Source: Collinsella sp. (GTDB taxonomy: Bacteria > Actinomycetota > Coriobacteriia > Coriobacteriales > Coriobacteriaceae). Taken from it: a stretch of DNA of 64,000 nt. The stretch covers positions 1 to 64,000 of the forward strand of contig DXZT01000062.1 in NCBI GenBank assembly GCA_019419545.1, written 5' to 3'. Under the pieces are notes generated by a model that worked only from the letters and a program-made list of their open reading frames with translations, searched no databases and was not told the DNA's origin. Numbering within the stretch: the first letter of the stretch is position 1; each line of letters starts with the position of its first letter. This document shows positions 24,899-34,024 of the stretch, piece after piece. The translations under genes were made by a program, and so were the position numbers.

Positions 24899-25006
24899 AT
24901 GCGTGCCCTCCCGCCTGCGAGGAGGAGCGCCCCGAGCAAGCTCGACCCGTACAAGCCTGTCATCCGCCAATCGCTCGAGGACGACGCACGGAACTGGCGC
25001 AAGCAG
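24899..25006 (+). pseudogene. IS21-family transposase (istA) remnant
   Basis: An open stretch encodes SKLDPYKPVIRQSLEDDARN then WRKQ, which I recognise as the N-terminal region of IS21-family IstA (typically 'SKLdPYkp.I..wLe.D...prKQrhTa'). Homology ends at RKQ; the reading continues into a 69-bp repeat element and stops at 25025. No IstB or IS ends are visible. It marks the right edge of the cobalamin island. Confidence 0.75.
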
Positions 25007-25015
25007 CCCTTCAAT

Positions 25016-25084
25016 AAGTTGCGGTGAAATAGCGTCTGTTTTTGCTGCTAAATAGCATATTCAGTCCCTAATTCACCGCAACTT
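25016..25084. repeat. 69-bp inverted-repeat element, copy A
   Basis: AAGTTGCGGTGAA (25016-25028) is mirrored at 25072-25084. A diverged copy with the same ends and the internal CAGTCC...CACCGCAACT lies at 41249-41317. This copy sits 13 nt beyond the stop of the minus-strand FtsX permease gene and fuses to the IS21 relic. It could act as a transcription end or be a small non-autonomous mobile element. Confidence 0.75.
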
Positions 25085-25096
25085 GTTGGTGGTGGC

Positions 25097-26311
25097 TTAC
25101 TGGTAGCGTAGGCATTCCACCGGGTCGAGCTTTGCTGCACGGCGAGCGGGGTAGAAGCCAAAGATTACGCCGATGCCGACCGATACGGCAAACGCGATCA
25201 ACACTGTTGTAATGGAGAAGCTTGGCGTGATCGTCCCGGTAGCTCCAAACTCGCTCATGATGCCCGAGCTTGCGGCAAAGAACGTGAGTCCCCATGCCAG
25301 CAGATAGCCAATCAGGACACCCAACAGTCCGCCGGTGACGCACAGCGCCGAGGACTCGGCCAAAAACTGCGCGGTGATATCGCGACGACTTGCGCCCAGG
25401 GCACGGCGAATGCCGATCTCACGGATGCGCTCAGTCACGTTGGTGAGCATCATATTCATAATGCCGATACCGCCGACAAGCAGCGAGATGCTGGCGACAG
25501 CGCCCATGATGAGCGAGAACGCGCCCATAAAGGAGTTGAGTACATCGATAGCGCTTTTCATGGAGGTCGCCGATACACTGTCGTACTCATCATCCTCCGC
25601 GATGCCCTTCATTGCGCGCACCTTGGACTCGATGGTCTTACAAAGCTCGTCCATGTCTGTGCCCTCGGCGGCAAGAGCCGTCACGCTGGGGAATGAAGGA
25701 TTTTCGTCGCCAAACAGGCCTGAGATGGTTTCGCGCGGCATATACAGCGTGAGCGAGCCCATGGAGTCGTTGCCGCCATCAATCACACCTACAATCTGCA
25801 CCTCGCCGTTGGACACCTTGATGGTTTTCCCCAGCGCATCCTGTTCGTTGCCGTAAAGCTGATCGGCGCCGCCGCGGCTGATGAGCGCCACGCGCGAGCC
25901 TGATTGGGACTCGGCCTGGGAATAGGTGCGCCCCGCAACGAGCTTGCTGGCCCCCACGGCGTCGAGCATGTCGCTATCGACACCCTGTGCCATGACGGTA
26001 TAGCTTTTATCGCCGGTCTTATACTCGGTATACGCGCTGTCGACAATGCCGATCTGCTCTATCTGCGGCACCAGTTTTTGAAGCTTCTCGATGTCGGACT
26101 CGGTGAGTTCTTGCGACGAATAGATTTGCACCATGCGTGCCGCATTGAGGCCCAGACTGTTGACCAGGCTGTTTTGGATGCCGCCGATGAGCGAAGTCAT
26201 GGCGATAACCGAGGCGATGCCGATGACAATGCCCAGGATGGTGAGCAGGCTGCGCCCCTTGTTGGCTTCGAGCGAGTGAAGGGCTTCCTGGATGAGATCG
26301 CGGGCGCTCAT
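25097..26311 (-). CDS. MacB/FtsX-type ABC transporter permease
   Basis: This 404-aa permease has an N-terminal membrane helix in LLTILGIVIGIASVIAMTSL, a ~230-residue extracytoplasmic MacB_PCD-like domain, and three C-terminal helices including MNMMLTNVTERIREIGIRRA, the FtsX-family cytoplasmic loop. Together with the ATPase (4-nt overlap) and the membrane-fusion adaptor it forms a MacAB-like exporter. The substrate is unknown; antimicrobial peptides or drugs are the usual guess. Confidence 0.9.
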   Translation of the reverse strand: MSARDLIQEALHSLEANKGRSLLTILGIVIGIASVIAMTSLIGGIQNSLVNSLGLNAARMVQIYSSQELTESDIEKLQKLVPQIEQIGIVDSAYTEYKTGDKSYTVMAQGVDSDMLDAVGASKLVAGRTYSQAESQSGSRVALISRGGADQLYGNEQDALGKTIKVSNGEVQIVGVIDGGNDSMGSLTLYMPRETISGLFGDENPSFPSVTALAAEGTDMDELCKTIESKVRAMKGIAEDDEYDSVSATSMKSAIDVLNSFMGAFSLIMGAVASISLLVGGIGIMNMMLTNVTERIREIGIRRALGASRRDITAQFLAESSALCVTGGLLGVLIGYLLAWGLTFFAASSGIMSEFGATGTITPSFSITTVLIAFAVSVGIGVIFGFYPARRAAKLDPVECLRYQ

Positions 26312-27081
26312 GCCATCTCTCCTTTCGGCGGGTTGGCGGAGGCGGAAATCCTGGGCAGGCTATCCACGGCGCTGCGCAGGGTCCGCGGTGCATGTGGAAT
26401 ATACGCGCCATCGTGAATGCGACCGTCGCGGATGGTCACGGCACGGTCGGCCTCGGCGGCGATGCCGGGGTCGTGTGTGATAAGCACGATGGTTTTGCCG
26501 CGCTTCTGGAGCTTATGGAAGGTTTCCATCACAAGCGCTCCGGTAGCGGAGTCCAGGTTTCCCGTCGGCTCGTCGGCCAGAATGATGGGCGGGTCATTGA
26601 CGAGGGCGCGCGCGATTGCGACGCGCTGCATCTGGCCGCCCGAGAGCTCGGATATGCGGTGGTCCCAGTGGTCGACGGGCAGCGTGACAGCCTGCAGCGC
26701 GTGCACGGCGCGCATTTCGCGCTGGCTACGGGGCACATTGGTGTAGGCCAGCGGCAGCATCACATTTTCGATAACCGACAGGCGCGGCAGCAGGTTGAAG
26801 CTCTGAAAGACAAAGCCAATGCTCAGGGCGCGAACTTCGGTGAGCTCGTCATCATCGAGCTCGGCCACGTTGATCCCTTGCAGGTAGTAGTCGCCCGTCG
26901 TCGGCTTATCCAGGCAGCCCAGGATGTTCATGAGCGTTGACTTGCCCGAGCCCGAAGGGCCGGTAATAGCGACGAATTCGCCGGGATTTACTGCCAGGCT
27001 CACGTTGTGCAGGATGTGGGCGCACCCCGCCTCGCTCTCAAAGATGCGGTGCACGTTGCGGATGTCGATAACGGGACGCAT
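26308..27081 (-). CDS. MacB/LolD-type ABC transporter ATPase
   Basis: This 257-aa ATPase has Walker A ITGPSGSGKSTLMNILG, a Q-loop in GFVFQSFNLLPRLS, signature ELSGGQMQRVAIARAL, Walker B IILADEPTGNLDS and an H-switch LITHDPGIA. The 'SFNLLPRLS' and 'GNLDS' features place it in the MacB/LolD/FtsE group. Its start overlaps the adaptor gene stop by one base and its end overlaps the permease gene. Confidence 0.92.
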   Translation of the reverse strand: MRPVIDIRNVHRIFESEAGCAHILHNVSLAVNPGEFVAITGPSGSGKSTLMNILGCLDKPTTGDYYLQGINVAELDDDELTEVRALSIGFVFQSFNLLPRLSVIENVMLPLAYTNVPRSQREMRAVHALQAVTLPVDHWDHRISELSGGQMQRVAIARALVNDPPIILADEPTGNLDSATGALVMETFHKLQKRGKTIVLITHDPGIAAEADRAVTIRDGRIHDGAYIPHAPRTLRSAVDSLPRISASANPPKGEMA

Positions 27082-28517
27082 TACATGCCCTCATCGTCAG
27101 ACATGCTGTCCGAATCCGCGCTGTAGCCGCCGTCAGCCGTTGCGTTCGCTCCGGTGTCCATGACGAGGGTGTTGCCATCGCGCAGCTTGGTAACCGGCAC
27201 GTTGGGGTTGATCTCGTTGTCCTGGTCGTCGCGCTTGACCTGTGTCTTGCCGACTACGGCTTCGTTGTCGTTTTGCGTCACGACGGTCACCTTCACGCGA
27301 TGGGTTTGCTTGCCCTCGTCATCGGTTGCCACGTTGACGTAATAGTGTTCGCCGTCTTCGGTCATGAGCGCCATCGTCGGCACCATCACCACGTCGTCGA
27401 GCTGCTCGGTCACCACCGATACCTCGGCCGTCATGCCCGGCTTCAGGCGCGCGTCGGGCGACTCGATGAGGATGTCGACGTTAAAGGTTACGCTGCCGCC
27501 GCCACCGTTGGCGGCGTCGGAGTTTGCCACCGACGCGATAGCCGTGACGGTGCCCTGGCTCACGATATCGGGAAACGCGGGATACGTGACGTTGGCGCTC
27601 TGCCCAACGGCGATCTTGGCGATGTCCTTTTCGCCCACCTGCACGGTCACCTTCATTTTGGACAGGTCGGCGATCTGCATGCACTGCTTTCCGCCGCTCG
27701 TGTCGCTTTCGCCCATGATCATGCCGCCTGTTACCGTGGCGCCCACCTTGGCGTTGAGCTCCACGATGCTACCCGAGCTCGGGGCCGTGACCGTACGGCT
27801 GGCTGCCTTGGCGTTCGCCTGATCGAGGTTTGCCTGGGCCGATGCGAGGCTGCGCTGTGCGGCCGATACGGCGTTTGTGTCCGCTGATGCGGCGGTGATG
27901 CCAGCTGCTGCGGAAGCTCCATCATCGTCCGTCGTTGGGGTGGCCTGCGCAGCGGCTGCGGCTTTCTGTGCGTTGGCGAGGTCTTCTTGAGCGGCTGCAA
28001 CTGCACGCTGCGCCTCGGCAACGTTGCGATCGAGCTCGTCGTTTTTAATGGTCATAAGCACGTCGCCCTCGTTGACGGATTGGCCTGCCTGCACGTTGAT
28101 TGAATCGACCGTTCCGTCGACAGAAGGGGAGACCACTGAGGACGAAATGGGTTTGAGCTGGCCTTTCGCCTCGACCGTTGTGGTAAACGTGCCCTCGGTC
28201 GCCATGTCGGTCACAGGATCGCTAGCGCCCTGTGGCTGCGCATTGATAACAAGGGTTGCGACAATGGCAGTGAGCGCGATGGCACCCACGACGCCGGCGG
28301 CAATACCGCGACGAATCAGCTTTTTGCGTCGACGTTCGGCACGCTTTGCCTTGAGCTTGGCATATGCCTCTTCATCGGAAATCTCGGCCGTATCGTTCGT
28401 GCGTCCGCTCTGCTTGTCGGCATGTACGTTTGTAATCAGAGGAATCGTTTCGGTGGCACCTTCGGGCGTGCGCTCGGTATCATCTGGGCCCGGGGTGATC
28501 GTGGGGACATTCGGCAT
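27081..28517 (-). CDS. HlyD/MacA-family membrane-fusion adaptor of the efflux system
   Basis: This 478-aa protein has a long charged cytosolic N-terminus, then a membrane anchor (IAAGVVGAIALTAIVATLVI, ~80-100). A lipoyl/barrel half-motif (VVSPSVDGTVDSINVQAGQS) and an Ala/Gln-rich coiled-coil hairpin (~185-270) follow. The second lipoyl half (APSSGSIVELNAKVGATV) and beta-barrel domains come next. The start at 28517 is preceded by AAAGGAGAC; an in-frame ATG 21 codons upstream lacks one. A hairpin at 28553-28580 lies in the leader. Confidence 0.9.
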   Translation of the reverse strand: MPNVPTITPGPDDTERTPEGATETIPLITNVHADKQSGRTNDTAEISDEEAYAKLKAKRAERRRKKLIRRGIAAGVVGAIALTAIVATLVINAQPQGASDPVTDMATEGTFTTTVEAKGQLKPISSSVVSPSVDGTVDSINVQAGQSVNEGDVLMTIKNDELDRNVAEAQRAVAAAQEDLANAQKAAAAAQATPTTDDDGASAAAGITAASADTNAVSAAQRSLASAQANLDQANAKAASRTVTAPSSGSIVELNAKVGATVTGGMIMGESDTSGGKQCMQIADLSKMKVTVQVGEKDIAKIAVGQSANVTYPAFPDIVSQGTVTAIASVANSDAANGGGGSVTFNVDILIESPDARLKPGMTAEVSVVTEQLDDVVMVPTMALMTEDGEHYYVNVATDDEGKQTHRVKVTVVTQNDNEAVVGKTQVKRDDQDNEINPNVPVTKLRDGNTLVMDTGANATADGGYSADSDSMSDDEGM

Positions 28518-28552
28518 AGCGTCTCCTTTATAGAAAGAACCTCGATAATTAT

Positions 28553-28580
28553 ATGCGCCCACCGGTTGGGGCGGGCGCAT
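28553..28580 (-). other. Leader hairpin upstream of the adaptor gene
   Basis: ATGCGCCC (28553-28560) pairs with GGGCGCAT (28573-28580). It lies between the L,D-transpeptidase stop (28650) and the adaptor start (28517) and lacks a clear T-run. It may be a weak terminator of the upstream gene or part of the efflux operon leader. Confidence 0.4.
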
Positions 28581-28649
28581 AGGACGGTTTCTTTCGGAAC
28601 TGTTAGATTGGTCACAGCGGTTCCACGTTGTAGGAATGCTCGCGTTGCA

Positions 28650-30383
28650 CTATGAGTGGACAACCACGCACAGGCCGACTTTGATGCAATCGTGCAGTGC
28701 CTTGGCGTCGGCCAGGCGCAGGTTGATGCAACCGTGGCTGCCGCACCACTTGTACGACTCGGCGTTATCGAAGCTCTTGTCGTTTTGCCAGGTGGCGTCG
28801 TGGAAGCCGATCATGTTGCCCTCAAACGGCATCCAGTAGCTCACCGGGCTCTCATATTTGGGTTTACCGGTCTCGGGGTCCTTGGCTCCGATCAGGGTGC
28901 TGCCGCCGTCGTTGCTGTTGATTTGCCACACACCCTCGGGGGTGGCGTCTTCGCCCGGTTTGCCGGAAATAAAGTTGGCCTCCCACACGATATTGTCGCT
29001 CTCGTCATAGTAGCGCGCGTGCTGCTCGGACAGGTCGACGTCGATGTATGCCTTCCAGTCGGGCTCTCCCTTTGCGGTAAAGGTGTCGGCCTTCTGGGAG
29101 TACTTGATCTCGATCTCGCCGGTCTGCTTGTTGTTAATGGCGTCCTCGACCTGCTTGGCGAGCGAGCTGCTGTCGATGGACCAACCAAAGTCGCCGCCTT
29201 CGACGGCGCACTGCTTGCCATCGGCGCGCGTCCACCAACGAGTGGAGCCCACGGTATTAAAGCCGTTGGCGAGTTCGGCTGCCCAGCTGCTGATCTGCGA
29301 CGTATCGAGCGTGGGGTTGGCCGGATCGGCAAAGCTGATCCACTGCAACACGGAGCTGCCATCAACCTTACCGGCATCCTCGCCGTTGAGCTTGAGGGTC
29401 ACGTTGACGCCCAGGAAGTTGTTGGCGGCATCGCATGCGGCCTGAATCTGATCATCGGTCAGCGTTCCATTGAGTGGCTCATAGGCATCGTTGCCGAGCT
29501 TGGAAAGATCTACGGTCTCGGCCAGCGAGGCGAGCTCGAGCTCGGCATATTTAATGACATGCTCGCGGTTGAGTTTTTCGTTGGAGCGCGCCTTCTCGAC
29601 GGTAAACTTGCCCGCTTGCTCGTCATAGGAGCTATTGGCCTCGAACGTGCCCGAACGTCCTTCGTTAAACTCGTCGATGGCGGCGCCCAGATCCTTCTCA
29701 AACTTCTTTTGGTCAAAGGTGTCGGAAAGCATGGACAGGTCGACGTCTTGATCAAGATCGACTTCGTTGGAGGTAACAGTTGTTTTGGTCTTGCCGCTTA
29801 AGGATTCCACAAGGCGGACCGGCCAAATAAAGGCTTCGTTGTGGTTGATGATTTCTTTTGCAGCAGCTTCACCGTCGACGATGGGTTCATCGGACTCGGG
29901 CTGATAGGTCCAGCTAAAGTCATCGCCTGTCACGGTGAGCTTATAGTGCTTCCAAGCCGAGTTGACCTTGGTGGCGGCAGACGAAGCGTTGGAGAACGAG
30001 ACATCGACGCCGGCGATGGTGGTGTTGGGGTAGGCTACCTGCGAAAATGCTACGACGCCTACGATATAGACAATGACGATTAGACCCAGGACGACAAAGA
30101 GCGTCGTCTTTTTGCCCGACTTATTGTTCTCGGCGGGTTTGCGCGCGGGGCCACGATCGCCTCGAGCGTGCGTGGGGGGCTGCTTGGGCGCATTGCCGTT
30201 TGCCTGGCGCTGCTGACGTTGTTGACGCTGCTGTCGCTGTTGGTTCGGGCGTTGGGAAGCGTTTGCCGCACCACGCTGCTGACCGTGGCTCGGCGCGATA
30301 GGACGCGGTGACTGAACGCCGCCGGTGTGCCTGCTCGGCTGCTGCGGATCGGGAATCAGTTGAGTTCGATCGTTTTGCGACAT
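28650..30383 (-). CDS. L,D-transpeptidase (YkuD) with peptidoglycan-binding region
   Basis: This ~577-aa protein should form 3-3 peptidoglycan cross-links outside the membrane. The cytosolic N-terminus (~1-85) is rich in Gln/Arg/Pro (QQRQQRQQRQQRQ). A single helix follows (TTLFVVLGLIVIVYIVGVVA), then ~300 residues resembling the PG_binding_4 repeats. The C-terminal YkuD domain has the active-site segment GSHGCINLRLADAKAL and an upstream His in MIGFHDATW. The start at 30383 is favoured by GAAGGAT upstream; ATGs at 30419 and 30392 are alternatives. Confidence 0.9.
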   Translation of the reverse strand: MSQNDRTQLIPDPQQPSRHTGGVQSPRPIAPSHGQQRGAANASQRPNQQRQQRQQRQQRQANGNAPKQPPTHARGDRGPARKPAENNKSGKKTTLFVVLGLIVIVYIVGVVAFSQVAYPNTTIAGVDVSFSNASSAATKVNSAWKHYKLTVTGDDFSWTYQPESDEPIVDGEAAAKEIINHNEAFIWPVRLVESLSGKTKTTVTSNEVDLDQDVDLSMLSDTFDQKKFEKDLGAAIDEFNEGRSGTFEANSSYDEQAGKFTVEKARSNEKLNREHVIKYAELELASLAETVDLSKLGNDAYEPLNGTLTDDQIQAACDAANNFLGVNVTLKLNGEDAGKVDGSSVLQWISFADPANPTLDTSQISSWAAELANGFNTVGSTRWWTRADGKQCAVEGGDFGWSIDSSSLAKQVEDAINNKQTGEIEIKYSQKADTFTAKGEPDWKAYIDVDLSEQHARYYDESDNIVWEANFISGKPGEDATPEGVWQINSNDGGSTLIGAKDPETGKPKYESPVSYWMPFEGNMIGFHDATWQNDKSFDNAESYKWCGSHGCINLRLADAKALHDCIKVGLCVVVHS

Positions 30384-30491
30384 CGTATGCATATCCTTCG
30401 ATTTTGCCTTGCGGTTCATCGTGTTTTTACTGGGCTTGCATTATAGCGATTGCCCTGCTGTTTGTGGTACGGAAACGGTGGCATTCAAAAG

Positions 30492-30513
30492 AGGTGGGAC
30501 ATTTGTCCCACCT
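30492..30513 (-). terminator. Terminator of the serine dehydratase gene
   Basis: AGGTGGGAC (30492-30500) pairs perfectly with GTCCCACCT (30505-30513) around a 4-nt loop. On the minus strand CTTTTG follows. It lies ~20 nt beyond the sdaA stop. Confidence 0.75.
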
Positions 30514-30531
30514 TTGAGTCGTTCTTTGTCG

Positions 30532-32139
30532 CTATCCGCACACACCGCATTTTGCACAGGCCGAAAGTGCGGCCGGAGCCTGCGCGATGCCGCCCTTTGC
30601 CGTCTCGCGCAGCGTGGCCGGCAACGCGTGACCCACCGAGAGCATGACATGTGCCATCTGGTCAAACGGCACCAAGCTCTTAATGCCTGCGAGGGCGAGT
30701 TGTGCAGAGCTAAAGGCCGCTGCCACGCCGATGGCGTTGCGGTTTTGGCAGGGCACCTCCACGAGGCCACCGACGGGGTCGCAAACGAGACCCAGCAGAT
30801 TACTCAGCGCGATGGAACTGGCGTCGAGCGCCTGCTCGGGCGTGCCGCCGAGCATCTGCACCAGCGCGGCGCCTGCCATGGCGGCGGCGCTTCCCACCTC
30901 AGCCTGGCAGCCGCCCTCGGCGCCGGCAACGCAGGCGCTTGTGGTGAGGTTGAGGCCGATGGCGGCTGCGCAGTAGAGCGCATCCATGACTTGCTCGTCG
31001 TCGAGCTGCAGGCGATCGGCGAGCGCCAGCACGCAGCCGGGCACAACACCCGCGGAGCCGGCCGTGGGGGCGGCGACGATCACGCCCATGGTAGCGGAGC
31101 GCTCGAGAACGGCCATGGCGCGGGCAACGGCGTCGGTCTGGACGGCGCCCATCAGGCTTGCACTCAAATCGTTGCAGCGGGTTGCTTCGACGAGCTTGGC
31201 CTCGCCGCCGATAAGCCCGCCGAGCGATCGCTGCGGATTAGCGATGGGGGCTGTGGTCTCCTCGCGCATGACGTCGAGCACGCGGCGCATGGCGGCGACG
31301 GCGTGCGCCTCACCGGTCAGGCGCGCCTCTCGCACGGCCATAACGGCGCCAATGCTGAGCCCCAGTTCCTCGCACGCATCGAGCAGCTGCTCGCCGTCGT
31401 CGAAGATCTCCTTTGCCGAGACGCCGGGGGAGAGCGACGAGGCAGAACCGGGGAGCTCGATAAAGGTCGCGTAATCGACATTGTCGAGCTTGCGCAGCAT
31501 GGGGACGACGGTGTCGTCGGGCGCGCCGTCGGTCTCAAAGACGGAGTAGGCCTGGCCGCCCACTTCGGTTCGGTAGGTGCGGCAGAAGGCGATGTTCACG
31601 TGGGCGTAGGCGAGCAGGTTGGTGAGCGCGGCGAGTACACCGGGGACGTCCTTGTGTGCCACGAAGAGCGTGGAGTACATGCCCGAGATGTCGACGCCGA
31701 CGCCGTTAATGCGGCTAATGCGCATCTTGCCGCCGCCCAGGCTCTCGCCGCGGACCTGTGCCGTGGCGCCCGTGTCGTCGACCATGTCGATATCGACGGT
31801 ATTGGGGTGGATGGAGGCGTCGTCGCCCTTGATGTCAAAGTGATATTCGAGGCCCTGCTCGCGTGCGAGGTTGAAGGCCTGCTTGATATTCTCGTCATCG
31901 GTGTCGAGGCCCAGGATGCCCGCGACGAGCGCACGGTCGGTGCCGTGGCCGCGGTAGGTGTGGGCGAAGGAGTTCCACAGGCCAAAGGTGACTTTGGTGA
32001 TGCGGCCTTCTAGCAGGCTGGCGGCAACTTGGGCGCAGCGCAGGGCGCCGGCGGTGTGTGATGAGCTGGGGCCGACCATGACGGGGCCCAAGATCTCGAA
32101 TGCCGAGGTCGTAGCTAGTGTTTGCGGCTTGCCTGCCAT
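30532..32139 (-). CDS. sdaA: L-serine ammonia-lyase, single-chain beta-alpha type, Fe-S dependent
   Basis: This 535-aa enzyme deaminates L-serine to pyruvate. The beta domain (1-~225) has GPVMVGPSSSHTAGALR and an ACT-like segment (DVPGVLAALTNLLAYAHVNI). The alpha domain (~240-535) has PTAGSAGVVPGCVLAL and cysteines in ACVAGAEGGC and CDPVGGLVEVPCQNRN that should bind the 4Fe-4S cluster. The chain ends CAKCGVCG. It is longer than E. coli SdaA because the ACT region is retained. The gene stands alone, with a large palindromic element upstream. Confidence 0.93.
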   Translation of the reverse strand: MAGKPQTLATTSAFEILGPVMVGPSSSHTAGALRCAQVAASLLEGRITKVTFGLWNSFAHTYRGHGTDRALVAGILGLDTDDENIKQAFNLAREQGLEYHFDIKGDDASIHPNTVDIDMVDDTGATAQVRGESLGGGKMRISRINGVGVDISGMYSTLFVAHKDVPGVLAALTNLLAYAHVNIAFCRTYRTEVGGQAYSVFETDGAPDDTVVPMLRKLDNVDYATFIELPGSASSLSPGVSAKEIFDDGEQLLDACEELGLSIGAVMAVREARLTGEAHAVAAMRRVLDVMREETTAPIANPQRSLGGLIGGEAKLVEATRCNDLSASLMGAVQTDAVARAMAVLERSATMGVIVAAPTAGSAGVVPGCVLALADRLQLDDEQVMDALYCAAAIGLNLTTSACVAGAEGGCQAEVGSAAAMAGAALVQMLGGTPEQALDASSIALSNLLGLVCDPVGGLVEVPCQNRNAIGVAAAFSSAQLALAGIKSLVPFDQMAHVMLSVGHALPATLRETAKGGIAQAPAALSACAKCGVCG

Positions 32140-32163
32140 GGGTGCTCCTGTTCTATCCCGTCG

Positions 32164-32282
32164 TTCCGAGGACTTTGGTATTTGGTCGCCTGCTCTACAG
32201 TCCTGGCTCGCACGGAGGCCACATTAAGTGGCCTCCGGCTCGTGCGGAACTCGCGACCGACCAAATACCAAAGCCCTCGGAA
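32164..32282. repeat. 119-bp near-perfect nested inverted repeat
   Basis: Outer arms of 25 nt (32164-32188 and 32258-32282) match at 24 of 25 positions; the right arm begins CGACCAAATACCAAAG. A second perfect stem GGAGGCCAC/GTGGCCTCC lies at the centre (32214-32236). The element lies upstream of sdaA and would form a long double hairpin in RNA or cruciform in DNA. No gene is visible inside. Confidence 0.8.
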
Positions 32283-32375
32283 CTAAGGATACATGGTAGA
32301 GGCGCGTGTGCTGCAAAATTCATTAGCTGGTGACGCAGCGTAGGCTCATATCGAAGCATCTTCACCACCGGATTA

Positions 32376-32414
32376 ATAAAAAAGAAGCACCGCTTGGGGG
32401 CGGTGCTTCTTTTG
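32376..32414 (-). terminator. metK terminator, probably bidirectional
   Basis: GAAGCACCGC (32384-32393) pairs with GCGGTGCTTC (32400-32409), flanked by A-run and T-run on the two sides, so it can stop transcription both ways. It lies ~35 nt beyond the metK stop. Confidence 0.85.
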
Positions 32415-32446
32415 AAAGCGCATGCGTGTTGTGACCTTAGCGGCTC

Positions 32447-33730
<1,284 letters not shown>

Positions 33731-33838
33731 GATTGTCCTTTCAAAAACGTGTCCCGGCGACCGTTACCATTCCGCCGGGCTCTCTATGCAAGGGCACATC
33801 ATAGCGCGTAAATCAAACATTCACACCCTTTCCGCACC

Positions 33839-33930
33839 TACTCATTGGGGACAGACTTAAATGACCAGCCTTACCTAAGTGCCGACAGGTTGCCCAAAGA
33901 CTGGTCATTTAAGTCTGTCCCCAATGAGTA
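33839..33930. repeat. 92-bp element with perfect 30-bp inverted arms
   Basis: Arms 33839-33868 and 33901-33930 are exact reverse complements; each contains GGGGACAGACTTAAATGACC or its complement. The 32-nt loop is unpaired. It sits in the divergent metK-gltX spacer. The perfect arms and the GGGGACAG core resemble REP/RAYT-type dispersed palindromes, but no transposase is nearby. Confidence 0.85.
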
Positions 33931-33953
33931 CCCAATGACTGGGTCGGTGCCCT

Positions 33954-33984
33954 TTGTGCGGAGGTTGCGTTGATGCTTTATACT
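33954..33984 (+). promoter_or_regulatory. Candidate sigma70 promoter of gltX
   Basis: A good -10 TATACT lies at 33979-33984, 40 nt before the gltX ATG. The best -35 is TTGTGC at 33954, with a long 19-nt spacer, so only the -10 is persuasive. Confidence 0.4.
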
Positions 33985-34024
33985 GATGCGGTTAGACATC
34001 CATCCTGCAATCGAGGAGATTTCC

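Noticed and set aside
33731..33838. SAM riboswitch upstream of metK
   Set aside because: Only a short 7-bp hairpin is present in about 110 nt; none of the known SAM aptamer cores is recognisable.
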